Assembly (NCBI GenBank): GCA_902497065.1
Contig: CABVDH010000001.1
Coordinates: forward strand, 137,839-201,838
Length of the DNA stretch: 64,000 nt
Source of the DNA: an uncultured Collinsella sp.
GTDB taxonomy: Bacteria > Actinomycetota > Coriobacteriia > Coriobacteriales > Coriobacteriaceae
Reading direction: 5' to 3'
Shown here: in pieces, positions 51,107 to 59,156 of the stretch
Layout of the letters: each line of letters starts with the position of its first letter
How positions within the stretch are numbered: position 1 is the stretch's first letter
Notes under the pieces: generated by a model
Database searches by the model: none
What the model saw: the letters and a program-made list of their open reading frames with translations, nothing else
What the model was told of the DNA's origin: nothing
Translations under genes and position numbers: made by a program

Positions 51107-51805
51107 TTACTCCTCGTCTTCGGCGTCGTCAGATTTTTTAACGCTAGCACGCTTCTTCTTTTTGGAGAGATCCAGGCCAAAACGTTTAACAAGCATTTCG
51201 CAAATCTCGCTCGAACGGGCCTTGAGATAGCTGCCCTTACCGTTCTCGGCATCGAACTTAAGGCGCAGCGCAAGCTTCTCGGCAACCTCGGCGTCGATCT
51301 CGCCCTGGCAAAACTCGTACAGGCAACCGAGCATGTCGCGATACTCAAGGTCGCCGTGGTAGCACTGGATGGCCTCGTCCAGGATGGGCCAAGCCTCGCG
51401 CGAACGCTCGACGCTCGTGGCACCCCACACGCACAGCAGGCGGAAGGCGGCATAGCGCAGCGTGGAGGAGATCTCGTCGAACAGCGCGGTCTCGGCGCCC
51501 TCAAAGGCATCGCCCAGCTGCTCGGGGCAGGTGGTAGCGAGCGCCGTCAGGGCATCGAGGGCCTCCCAGCGGGTCTGCGCCTCGGGGCGGTCGAGCGCCT
51601 CGATCAGCGCGGGCACGCAGGGCACGACGCGCTGCGGATCGCGCTCGGCAAGCAGGTGCAGCACGCGGGCGGCAAACTGGCGGATGCGGCGCGTGGGGCA
51701 GCCGAGCTCCTTGACTAGGCGGTCGACGGCGTTCTCGTTCTCCTCTGCCAGCTGAAGCTGTGCCAGCTCCTCGTCGGTGAGCTGTTCTTCCTTGTTTTCT
51801 GCCAT
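51107..51805 (-). CDS. HEAT-repeat-like protein
   Basis: A 232-residue helical protein with HEAT/Armadillo-type repeats between about residues 30 and 150 (IRQFAARVLHLLAERDPQRV, ETRWEALDALTALATT-like units), then a Lys-rich C-terminus (SKKKKRASVKKSDDAEDEE). Such folds act as protein-binding scaffolds; the partner is unknown. It lies between a small membrane protein and icd with gaps of 15 and 6 bases, so it is part of their operon. Confidence 0.75.
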   Translation of the reverse strand: MAENKEEQLTDEELAQLQLAEENENAVDRLVKELGCPTRRIRQFAARVLHLLAERDPQRVVPCVPALIEALDRPEAQTRWEALDALTALATTCPEQLGDAFEGAETALFDEISSTLRYAAFRLLCVWGATSVERSREAWPILDEAIQCYHGDLEYRDMLGCLYEFCQGEIDAEVAEKLALRLKFDAENGKGSYLKARSSEICEMLVKRFGLDLSKKKKRASVKKSDDAEDEE

Positions 51806-51820
51806 AGTTACCTCTTCTTA

Positions 51821-52249
51821 CTATTTCTTAGCGTGCTTGCCAGCACCCTTGCTGTCATCGGTGACCGAGATGAGCTGTCGGTCGGCTGCACCATTGTGAC
51901 GCGCACGGCGACGCTCCTCGGCATCGCCCGCATCGGCGGCGGCGCGGTGTGCTTTGTTGACGTTAAAAACCTCGTCGTGCTTGCGCCACGGGCCGACGGA
52001 CTCGCCAAAGCTCATCTTAAGGCCGGCGATAAAGCCGCCGAGCCAGCCGATCGGCGCAAACTGCACCAGCGGGAACAGCGAAAACACCCAGGTTAGCAGG
52101 ACGACTGCCGCCGCGCCTGCAAAGTTGGCAATCCAGTAGTCGCGCTTGGTGATGACGCGCTTTTCGCACGCCCACTGGCCGCACAAAAAGCCAATGTAGA
52201 TCGCAAAGAGAAAGAGCACCAGCGCAAGCACCACGAACGTCCAGTTCAT
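51821..52249 (-). CDS. Small hypothetical membrane protein
   Basis: A 142-residue protein starting MNWTFVVLALVLFLFAIYIG. Three hydrophobic segments (about 3-24, 42-62 and 66-80) precede a charged, Ala/Asp/Arg-rich cytoplasmic tail ending KGAGKHAKK. No family is recognised. The ATG at 52249 lies 5 bases after the stop of the dehydrogenase gene; a longer start at 52285 would overlap that gene. It is part of the operon 53334 to 50015. Confidence 0.7.
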   Translation of the reverse strand: MNWTFVVLALVLFLFAIYIGFLCGQWACEKRVITKRDYWIANFAGAAAVVLLTWVFSLFPLVQFAPIGWLGGFIAGLKMSFGESVGPWRKHDEVFNVNKAHRAAADAGDAEERRRARHNGAADRQLISVTDDSKGAGKHAKK

Positions 52250-52254
52250 GGGCG

Positions 52255-53334
52255 CTACTCCCCGTGATGATGGCCGCAGCAGCACTCGTGGCTGTCGTCA
52301 TGGCCGTGGCCGCCGCAGCACTCGTGGTCCTCGCCGTGATGGTGGCCGCAACCGCACTCATGGTCGTCGCCGTGCTCGCCGCAACCGCAACCTTCCTCGT
52401 GAGCACCATGCTCTTCGGGACGATACTGCGACCAGTCCAGACCGGCGGCGATGGCGTCGGCCTCCTCCTTATAGAGGACCGTGATGGCCTGGGTGCCCAG
52501 CTTGGCACCACCGATGGCGTCGAGCATGTCGTAGAGCGTAAAGGCCACGTCGGCGCCGGGCAGCGCAAGCTCGCGGTCGTCGGCATAGGCGAGCGCCAAG
52601 CGCAGGTCCTTAATGAAGTGCTCGACCATAAAGCCGGGCTTGTAGTCGCCGTCGAGCGCCTTGGGCGCCAGGCTCTCCATAGCGCCGGACTTGCCGGTGC
52701 CGCCCAGGATCATCTGACGGGTCTTCTCCAGGTCAAGGCCGCTCAGCTCGGCAAATGCCATGGCGTCTGCCATGCCGACCATGCAGGCGCCCAGCGACAC
52801 CTGGTTGGCGAGCTTGGCAGCCTGGCCCTTGCCGGCGCCATCGAAGCAGCAGATGTTGGCCGCGAAGGTGGCAAGGATGTCGCGGACCGGCGCGATGTCG
52901 TTCTCGGTGGCGCCCACGATAGCCGTAAGCGTGCCGGCGATAGCACCCGACTCGCCGCCGGTGACGGGGCAGTCAAACGCCATGCGACCGGAAACCTGGG
53001 CGGCCTCGGCAATGTCGCGCGCCAGCTCGGGCGAGCTCGTGGTGAGGTCGATCAGGACCGCGCCGGGCTTAGTGCACGAGAGCAGGCCGTCGCCCGCCAG
53101 GTAGAGCTCCTCGACCTCGGAGGGATAGCCCACCATGGTAAAGACAACATCGGCGTTAGCCACGGCATCGGCCGGCGTATCGGCCCAAGCGGCACCGCGC
53201 TCGATAAGCGCGGCAGCCTTGGACTTGGTGCGGTTGTTAACCGTGACGGGATAGCCGGCATCCAGGATGTGGCCGGCGATGGGGGCACCCATGATTCCGG
53301 TGCCGATAAATGCGACGGAGAGCTTGTTTGCCAT
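52255..53334 (-). CDS. 3-hydroxyisobutyrate/tartronate-semialdehyde reductase-family protein with His/Cys-rich tail
   Basis: A 359-residue protein. Residues 1-300 are a beta-hydroxyacid dehydrogenase: FIGTGIMGAPIAGHIL (NAD(P) site), DCPVTGGESGA (substrate site), and GKGQAAKLANQ with the catalytic Lys. The C-terminal 53 residues (about 307-359) are unlike the family: they hold 14 His and 9 Cys in blocks such as CGCGEHGDDHECGCGHHHGE, a probable metal-binding tail. The dehydrogenase may be metal-regulated or serve in nickel, zinc or cobalt storage. It is the first gene of an operon with a membrane protein, a HEAT-repeat protein and icd. Confidence 0.87.
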   Translation of the reverse strand: MANKLSVAFIGTGIMGAPIAGHILDAGYPVTVNNRTKSKAAALIERGAAWADTPADAVANADVVFTMVGYPSEVEELYLAGDGLLSCTKPGAVLIDLTTSSPELARDIAEAAQVSGRMAFDCPVTGGESGAIAGTLTAIVGATENDIAPVRDILATFAANICCFDGAGKGQAAKLANQVSLGACMVGMADAMAFAELSGLDLEKTRQMILGGTGKSGAMESLAPKALDGDYKPGFMVEHFIKDLRLALAYADDRELALPGADVAFTLYDMLDAIGGAKLGTQAITVLYKEEADAIAAGLDWSQYRPEEHGAHEEGCGCGEHGDDHECGCGHHHGEDHECCGGHGHDDSHECCCGHHHGE

Positions 53335-53432
53335 GAAACCTTTCCTTTTGGGTTGGGTGTTGTTACCAGGTTGAATACTCGGTGCCAGCGTTTGGGCTGT
53401 GAGTCGAGGGCGATAACGGACGCAGCGCTTGC

Positions 53433-54386
53433 CTACTGACCGCGCACGCGGCGGGCGATACGGTCGGAAAGCGACGCCTTGTCGGCGCGGTTCTTACCCC
53501 AAAACGCGCAGCCCACCATGCCGGGGCCCACGTGCGAGCCGATGGTGGGACCCACGGAGCCGCGAATGATCGTGACGTCGGCGCAACCCTCCTCCTTGCG
53601 GATGGCAGCTTCGAGCCAGTCGCCGTCCTTCTCGGCATCGGCCGTCATGATTGCGATGGGCATGGTGCGGTCGGGCACGTAGTTCTCGCGGAACGACTTG
53701 AGAATGGACTTGAGCGCCTTCTTGCGGCCGCGGTTGACGCCGATCAGCGACAGCGAGCCGGCAAGGTCGTAGGAGAGCTCGGGCTTGACATCGAGCTTTG
53801 CCGTGAGCTGCGCCGCCGCGGGCGGAATGCGGCCGCCGGCAGCTAGTGCGTCGAAGCTCTCGAGCGTAAAGTAGCCGTGGACGTAGGTCTTTGCCTCGTT
53901 TGCCCAATCGACCAGCTGCTTGGCGGTCAGTCCCGCCGAACGCTGGCGCACGGCCTCGAGCGCCAAGAGCGCGCCAGTCGCGCAGGGCAGAGCGTTGTCG
54001 ACCACGTAGAGCTCAAAATCGGGATACTCGGCACGCACGGCGTCCGCCGCCTGGCACGCGGAGTTGTAGCTCGACGACAGCGCCGAGGTAAAGCACAGGT
54101 AGACCGTGGGCGTGCCCTCTTTGGCGCACTCGGTAAAGAACTCGATATAGCGACCGAGCGACACGGCGGAGGTAGACACGCGAGCGCCGGCGCGCATGCG
54201 GTCGTAGAACTCCTTAGGGCTCATGCTCGACCAGATATCGTCCGTGCGCTCCTCGCCATCGATAATGAAGGGGAAACCCAGGATATCGACATCGAGGTTC
54301 GCGGCGACCTCGGGGCTAAAGTCGCAGCAGGTATCGACGACGATGCGGCAACGGTCCGAATGACCGGCGGATGCGGCCTTGTCCAT
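53433..54386 (-). CDS. DegV-family fatty-acid-binding protein
   Basis: A 317-residue DegV protein. IVVDTCCDFSPEVAANLDVD opens domain 1; STSAVSLGRYIEFF and YLCFTSALSSSYNSA form the lipid-head-group site; GRIPPAAAQLTAKLDVKP links to domain 2; GSVGPTIGSHVGPG is the C-terminal signature. Family members (FakB) present fatty acids to the FakA kinase. AAGGAG lies upstream of the ATG at 54386. No fakA lies in the window. It is a single gene between the dehydrogenase operon and hpf. Confidence 0.92.
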   Translation of the reverse strand: MDKAASAGHSDRCRIVVDTCCDFSPEVAANLDVDILGFPFIIDGEERTDDIWSSMSPKEFYDRMRAGARVSTSAVSLGRYIEFFTECAKEGTPTVYLCFTSALSSSYNSACQAADAVRAEYPDFELYVVDNALPCATGALLALEAVRQRSAGLTAKQLVDWANEAKTYVHGYFTLESFDALAAGGRIPPAAAQLTAKLDVKPELSYDLAGSLSLIGVNRGRKKALKSILKSFRENYVPDRTMPIAIMTADAEKDGDWLEAAIRKEEGCADVTIIRGSVGPTIGSHVGPGMVGCAFWGKNRADKASLSDRIARRVRGQ

Positions 54387-54409
54387 CAAAGCGACTCCTT
54401 ACGTAAAAA

Positions 54410-54436
54410 GGCGGCCACCCGCATGGGATGGCCGCC
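54410..54436 (-). terminator. Terminator of hpf
   Basis: GGCGGCCA (54410-54417) pairs with TGGCCGCC (54429-54436); the plus-strand AAAAA before it supplies the U-run for the minus strand. Confidence 0.85.
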
Positions 54437-54465
54437 AACCGTTAACTCATGCAAGTTAACGTATT

Positions 54466-55050
54466 TTACTCGTCAAGTGTTTCGATGCGGGGCTTGATGA
54501 TGCCATATCCACCATTCTTACGGTGATACACCACATTGATAAGGCCGGTCGTCGCGTTCTCGAACACGTAGAAGTCGTGACCCAGCAGATCGGTCTGCAC
54601 CAGCGCCTGCTCCTCAGTCATCGGGGTGACGTCGATAACCTTCTCGCGGACGAGCAGGTCGTCCTCTTCCTCGGGCAGCAGCAGGTCGGCCAGATCCTCG
54701 ACGCGCTCGACCGGCGCGACATCCGCGGCGCTGGCACCGCCCTGGCGGTTGTCTACGACCTTGGTCTTGAACTTGCGCAGCTGGCGGGTGACCTTATCGG
54801 CGGAGAGGTCGATGGCGGCGTACATATCTGCACCGTGCTCGGCAACGCGAATCACCGAACCGCGGGCACGAACCGTAACCTCGACGATTGCCGGGTTGGG
54901 ATTCGAGGGGTTCTTCTCATAGCGAAGTACAACGTCGACCGTCATGGGCTCGATATCGAAAACCTTGAGCGCCTCGCCGATCTTCTCATCCACATGCGCA
55001 CGCAGAGCATCGGTTACCGTCGTCTTGCGTCCAGAAACCTTGATATCCAT
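54466..55050 (-). CDS. hpf: Ribosome hibernation-promoting factor, long form
   Basis: A 194-residue long-form HPF. The N-terminal domain (MDIKVSGRKTTVTDALRAHV to about residue 100) binds the 30S subunit; the C-terminal domain (from about 135, VREKVIDVTPMTEEQALVQT, then HDFYVFENATTGLINVVYHR) drives 100S dimer formation. The start at ATG 55050 gives the standard N-terminus; the frame is open further upstream without homology. It is a single-gene unit with its own terminator. A 317-bp gap precedes it and holds a long leader. Confidence 0.95.
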   Translation of the reverse strand: MDIKVSGRKTTVTDALRAHVDEKIGEALKVFDIEPMTVDVVLRYEKNPSNPNPAIVEVTVRARGSVIRVAEHGADMYAAIDLSADKVTRQLRKFKTKVVDNRQGGASAADVAPVERVEDLADLLLPEEEDDLLVREKVIDVTPMTEEQALVQTDLLGHDFYVFENATTGLINVVYHRKNGGYGIIKPRIETLDE

Positions 55051-55367
55051 ACGTGGCTCCAATCTGCCTCGGGGACTTACTGTACTGGCTATGTACCCAT
55101 TGCCGTGCATTTAATCACGCGGATTCCCAAAGACCCGAATAACGATTGCTTGATACCGCATACCGAAGTCTCGCACTTTTCTGTGGCAAAGTGCGCTATA
55201 GGAGGGAGCTGGCGGCTTTATATTTGGTCCCAAAAATTGGCTTTGACCTGCTGGTTTTATAGGGATGAAAAAGCCGGGCTCCCCTATTGGGAAAGTCCGG
55301 CAGTGCGTGTTGAAACCGTGAAGAGGTGTCCTTTCCAACGTATAGGAGACACCACCCCTAGCAATAA
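55051..55367. other. Gap between the lipoprotein gene and hpf
   Basis: 317 bp with no convincing gene. On the minus strand GCACTTT...AAAGTGC (near 55168-55190) can form a short hairpin, and a G/C-rich stretch at 55268-55305 (AAGCCGGGCTCCCC) may be structured. The hpf promoter should lie here. A 75-codon open frame (55111-55338) is rejected for lack of a ribosome site. Confidence 0.3.
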
Positions 55368-56375
55368 CTAGCTATTGAGTTTGTTAATGTCGTCGTCGGT
55401 GATGGTGGCTTCCTGGCTGGACGATTTGTCCTCGGAGGATGCGGTCTCATTGTTGGAATCGGAGGACTCGCTGCCGGAGGACGTGGTCTCACTGGACTCA
55501 GAGTCGCCCGGCTGCACGTTAGCGCCCGAAACCGTCTTAGTGGTGAGGTCGTAGGGCATCGTGCCATACCAGACGCAGTGGACTGCCTCGAGCGTACCGT
55601 CGACCGTGATGCCGTCGAGGGCATCGCTCACGGCACGGCACAGTTCGTCATTGGACGAGAGGCCCGCAACACCAAGCGTCGAGGGCGCCTCGAGCGCACC
55701 GACATAGGAGACCTCGCTCATCAGGCGTGCAAGGTAGCCGCCGGCCGTGGAGTCGCAGACCACATAGTCGACCTCGCCGGACTCGAGCGCCTCAAAGCAC
55801 TCGTTGATGTTGGAGTAGGTCTTTTGGTTGGCGGTGATGCTCTGCTTAGCAAGCGCCTCCTGCGAGGCCGAGGACATCTGAATACCCAGAGTAGACGTGT
55901 TAAGGGTATCGGTGGAAACGCTTAGCGACCCACCATCGCTGGTTTTACCGAACACGGAAGCGGCATCGTACAGGCAGGTGCCGAGCGAGCTAACGTCCCC
56001 GTCCGTGGAGTTGATCTCGCCGATAAAGATATCGGCCTTTTTGTCGCCGAGCGCGGAACCTGCCGAGGACGCATCGACAAAGGCGACCTTAAGGCCCATG
56101 CGGCTTGCGAGGGCGCGGGCGGCGTCGACCGCATATCCCGTGAGCTCGCCGTCGGCGCCCTGCATGGCCTGCGGCGCATCGGAAGTATCGAGGGCGACCG
56201 TCAGGGTTCCGGGAGTGACCAGGGCATCGTCCGACACCGCCGGCGTGACGGTCTCGTACTCGATCTGGTCGATCGTGGGAGTCGTGAACGTAGACAGCGG
56301 GTTGAACGCGCATCCGCTCAGGCCCAAAACGGCGATGACCGCTGCGGCCCCAGCACCTAACCGAGCCGCGTGCAT
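55368..56375 (-). CDS. Solute-binding lipoprotein (amino-acid ABC transporter type)
   Basis: A 335-residue extracytoplasmic binding protein. The signal peptide MHAARLGAGAAAVIAVLGLS ends in a lipobox LSGC. The mature part has the type 3 solute-binding fold: GTLTVALDTSDAPQAM, then ELTGYAVDAARALASRMGLK and ADIFIGEINST. The C-terminal 60 residues are Ser/Glu/Asp-rich (SETTSSGSESSDSNNETASS), perhaps a surface spacer. ATG 56375 has GAGGGG 7 bases upstream; an ATG at 56393 is also possible. No permease or ATPase lies nearby, so its partner is elsewhere. Confidence 0.83.
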   Translation of the reverse strand: MHAARLGAGAAAVIAVLGLSGCAFNPLSTFTTPTIDQIEYETVTPAVSDDALVTPGTLTVALDTSDAPQAMQGADGELTGYAVDAARALASRMGLKVAFVDASSAGSALGDKKADIFIGEINSTDGDVSSLGTCLYDAASVFGKTSDGGSLSVSTDTLNTSTLGIQMSSASQEALAKQSITANQKTYSNINECFEALESGEVDYVVCDSTAGGYLARLMSEVSYVGALEAPSTLGVAGLSSNDELCRAVSDALDGITVDGTLEAVHCVWYGTMPYDLTTKTVSGANVQPGDSESSETTSSGSESSDSNNETASSEDKSSSQEATITDDDINKLNS

Positions 56376-56827
56376 CAAGCTGCCCCTCACCATGTCCACT
56401 ACCCTGCCTTCTGTGTCGTATACGATCCGTGCGTTGCGCGAAATATCAGGTTGTTCCCACCAGCTGACCTGGTATTTGACCCCACACTTGCGCACCGGGG
56501 TGTTTGCTCGGGAGGCCGCAGCCACCTTCACGACTGGCCCGCTCGCCCGCGAGGCGGTATTGCCCCAAAGAAAGTAGAACGGACGGTGCGGCTTACATCT
56601 AGGACGCGCCATGATCGCGCCGCGCGCACGCGGTCGCTTACGTGGATCCCTTTGACCGCGTCTGTCTTGGACTAGGACGGGCATTTCGTCCGTCCGCAAC
56701 CACAGCCTGGCAGGAACGTAGCGCATTATAGCTAAGTTCAAGCTAAAGTTTAAGGTTAGGGGCGTCATTCGCATCGCGAGTACAGATTTCGCAGGTCGGG
56801 GCGGATCATTCGTACCCCCATGAAGCC
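56376..56827. other. Gap with possible structured leader upstream of the lipoprotein gene
   Basis: About 450 bp without a supported gene. On the minus strand it is G/C-rich with several possible stems (for example around 56500-56560) and may be an mRNA leader or small RNA. I looked for RNase P, tmRNA, SRP and riboswitch core motifs and recognised none. The open frame that continues the lipoprotein gene to 56891 has no coding character. Confidence 0.25.
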
Positions 56828-56873
56828 CGGAGCTCCCCCACGGGGAGCTCCGGGGCACCCGTCTCAGGGTGCC
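56828..56873. terminator. Two tandem hairpins
   Basis: CGGAGCTCCCC/GGGGAGCTCCG (56828-56851) and GGCACCC/GGGTGCC (about 56855-56873) are adjacent G/C-rich stems beside the inverted-repeat element that starts at 56876. They could terminate transcription in either direction, but a T-run is missing. Confidence 0.5.
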
Positions 56874-56875
56874 GT

Positions 56876-57090
56876 GTGCAAAAAACGGCAAATATGAGTA
56901 CTGTTACCAATTTAGTAGCAGAGTATTACCGCCTCACGAGCCCTTTTTGAGTTCCGCACAGCCTGCTTGGCGCCAAGATATTCCACATTCGTTTATTATC
57001 TCTTCGCTGAATCCAGATTATCGGCCCAAGTTTCTTTGTTTTTGCTGTCACTAATCTAGTAACAGTACTCATATTTGCCGTTTTTTGCAC
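56876..57090. repeat. MITE-like element with perfect 32-bp terminal inverted repeats
   Basis: Arms 56876-56907 and 57059-57090 are perfect 32-bp reverse complements (GTGCAAAAAACGGCAAATAT begins the left arm). Imperfect pairing extends inward over about 15 more bases (TAGTAGCAG / CTGTCACTA). The 215-bp unit contains no gene and is more A/T-rich than its surroundings. Confidence 0.85.
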
Positions 57091-57126
57091 AGAGCATATA
57101 AACAGACCCCCTATAAAGCCATAGTT

Positions 57127-58236
57127 TTACGCTGGTTTGAGCCCAAAGCACGCTCGGAGCGTATTCAGCAGAGCATCTTGCCTCTTTCGACGAGCCTCTA
57201 CGCGATTCTGATATCGCTTACCCATACGCTGGTGGATGCGCCATGCGAGCGCTTCCATCGCTTCCATGTCACAGAGCATTTCGTTGTTGACCGTCGCGAC
57301 CTCGATTCCCATAGTAATCAAGCCCGTGTTGCGCTTTTCATCATGGATACGTCCCCTCCGAGAGGAATGGCCCAGCTCACCGTTGTATTCCAGGTCAAAC
57401 CGGGCTGTTTCCTGATACGCATCGCAAACTGCATGCGGCATCCCCGAGATTGCCTGCGCGCGGTCATCGAACTCGATCTTGTAGTCGGTCTTAAAGGGAC
57501 CACAGGCAAATCCGCCATAGGAAAACGGAAGCGAAAACATGGCAAGCATGATGCACTCCATGGGTGAACGCAGGTTTTCCGACAGATAGGGACACAGCCG
57601 CCGCAGCTGCTTGGCCGCGCTCCCCTTGCATGCCGCAAGGTAATCTACCAGGCAATCGGGTGTCAGCACGGACTCGACCTCAAAGTAACCGACATCTGGC
57701 GGCTGGTCTTTGTCCTTTGCCAATTTGTTCACGACAGGCGAGGTGTAGGGAGGCAGATACTTCCCGCGGTCACTCAGTGAAATCTTAGAGCACAGCTCCT
57801 GGGCCAGGGCAAATGCCTGGATGCAGCCGACCTCGCGCGCGACGGCTACGCAAAGGGCCTCGGGAGATAGACTGTACACCCCCGGTTCCACCTCTAGAAT
57901 CGAGCCGGCGGGCAACTCGGAGCATACGGACCAGCTCACGCCAAGAATACGGCGGCGCTGCGCTGCAGACCCTACCAGCAAGCACAAATCCTCTTGCACC
58001 TCGCCGCTTGCGGCCCCAATCCGCACCAAATCGGGAAGATAGATGTCCTCGGTCGAGGGCGACGATGTGCGCAGCACACGGCGCTCTTCATCGGGATTAA
58101 GGTCCTTCCAGCTTATGTAGCCCATCTGCCGGCGCTCGGCGCGCATCATGCGTAGCGCCGAGGCGCCAGTTAGGATTACGGAAGCCGCTAGCTGCTCTTT
58201 TGTCGGTTTGTTGCACCACCTGATTGTTACCGCCAC
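57127..58236 (-). CDS. Hypothetical protein with a nuclease-like (DUF559-type) C-terminal part
   Basis: A protein of about 369 residues of unrecognised family. The C-terminal third has RFDLEYNGELGH, then HDEKRNTGLITMGIEVATV, a pattern (E/D-x-x-G-E-x-H, then D-x-x-R and a hydrophobic strand) seen in DUF559/Vsr-like PD-(D/E)xK folds. The middle holds LTPDCLVDYLAACKGSAAKQ and a hydrophobic stretch ECIMLAMFSLPFSYGGF. The GTG at 58236 has AGGGGTGA six bases upstream; a TTG at 58254 overlapping comF is possible. It follows comF directly. Nuclease assignment is an inference from pattern only. Confidence 0.6.
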   Translation of the reverse strand: MAVTIRWCNKPTKEQLAASVILTGASALRMMRAERRQMGYISWKDLNPDEERRVLRTSSPSTEDIYLPDLVRIGAASGEVQEDLCLLVGSAAQRRRILGVSWSVCSELPAGSILEVEPGVYSLSPEALCVAVAREVGCIQAFALAQELCSKISLSDRGKYLPPYTSPVVNKLAKDKDQPPDVGYFEVESVLTPDCLVDYLAACKGSAAKQLRRLCPYLSENLRSPMECIMLAMFSLPFSYGGFACGPFKTDYKIEFDDRAQAISGMPHAVCDAYQETARFDLEYNGELGHSSRRGRIHDEKRNTGLITMGIEVATVNNEMLCDMEAMEALAWRIHQRMGKRYQNRVEARRKRQDALLNTLRACFGLKPA

Positions 58237-58247
58237 ATGAATCACCC

Positions 58248-59054
58248 CTACCAAACACGTGCGATAGCAAGGCCATCGACTGCCGCAGCGCCGGCGCGCT
58301 TGAGTTCCGCCGAAGCCGCGGCCATCGTCGCGCCCGTGGTGATAACGTCATCGATAAGCAGCAGGTGGCGGCCGTGCACGTCCTCAACGGTCTCATACAT
58401 GCCTCGGGCGCGTTCACGGCGTTCTTCACGACCGAGTTCTCGCTGGTCGCCATGCCCGTACTTGACGAGAGCATCGAGCAAGGGAACACCCGACAGCTCG
58501 CAAAATGGGCGCGCAATGGCCTCCATATGATCAAAACCACGCCGCCGAAACGCTGCCGCCGTCGCAGGCACAAACACCACCGCATCCGCACCGGAAAGCA
58601 CGCCTCCGTAGCGATCGGGAGCTACGACCTGGGCATGCAGGGCGGTGTCGTAGAGCAGCTCCGCCAGATACGGAGCCAGACGTCGCTCGCCCGCATCCTT
58701 GTACGCTTTAATGATGCGCGGCAGCGGATGCGCATAGACGGCGCACGCCAGGCAGCGGTCGAGCGCCTCCGCCATTGCCGAAGACGTGCCCTCGACCGAA
58801 CACTCAGTGCACAGCAAATCCCCAAACGGGGCGCCACATCGGGTGCAGCTATGACGTGGGTCGATGAGCGTGAGCGCGGCCAGGCAGTCTTGGCAAATAA
58901 GCGCACCGGCGCGCTCGCAGCCGGTACATCGTGTTGGCGACAATGCCTCGAGCGCCTCGTACGTCGCGCGCTCGGCAAACGGTAGCAATTCGTCCGCAAA
59001 CGGTAGGGCACCGGCACTCTGCAGACGGCTCAATATGTTCAGATGGCTCTTCAA
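58248..59054 (-). CDS. comF: ComF-family phosphoribosyltransferase-like protein
   Basis: A 268-residue ComF protein. An N-terminal zinc finger (CTGCERAGALICQDC, then CTRCGAPFGDLLCTEC) precedes the phosphoribosyltransferase-fold domain with VFVPATAAAFRRRGFDHMEA and the PRPP-binding LLIDDVITTGATMAAAS. ComF assists DNA uptake in natural transformation. It lies upstream of the nuclease-like gene, a pairing that suits a DNA-processing role. A terminator at 59058-59093 separates it from ricT. No comEA or comEC lies in the window. Confidence 0.9.
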   Translation of the reverse strand: MKSHLNILSRLQSAGALPFADELLPFAERATYEALEALSPTRCTGCERAGALICQDCLAALTLIDPRHSCTRCGAPFGDLLCTECSVEGTSSAMAEALDRCLACAVYAHPLPRIIKAYKDAGERRLAPYLAELLYDTALHAQVVAPDRYGGVLSGADAVVFVPATAAAFRRRGFDHMEAIARPFCELSGVPLLDALVKYGHGDQRELGREERRERARGMYETVEDVHGRHLLLIDDVITTGATMAAASAELKRAGAAAVDGLAIARVW

Positions 59055-59057
59055 GAC

Positions 59058-59093
59058 ACAACCCTCCCTACGCTCAATCGCAGGGAGGGTTGT
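59058..59093 (-). terminator. Terminator of the tmk-holB-ricT operon
   Basis: A perfect 12-bp stem ACAACCCTCCCT (59058-59069) with 59082-59093 lies between the ricT stop and comF start on the minus strand. Confidence 0.8.
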
Positions 59094-59156
59094 TGATTCG
59101 GCGCTATGATACCCCGATGCGCTCGGGGCAAGGCGGGTTAAATCCGCTCGCGGGCG

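Noticed and set aside
55111..55338. 75-codon open frame before hpf
   Set aside because: No ribosome site, no homology, unusual composition; more likely leader sequence.
56394..56891. N-terminal extension of the binding-protein gene
   Set aside because: The signal peptide and lipobox start at 56375, and the upstream part has no coding character.
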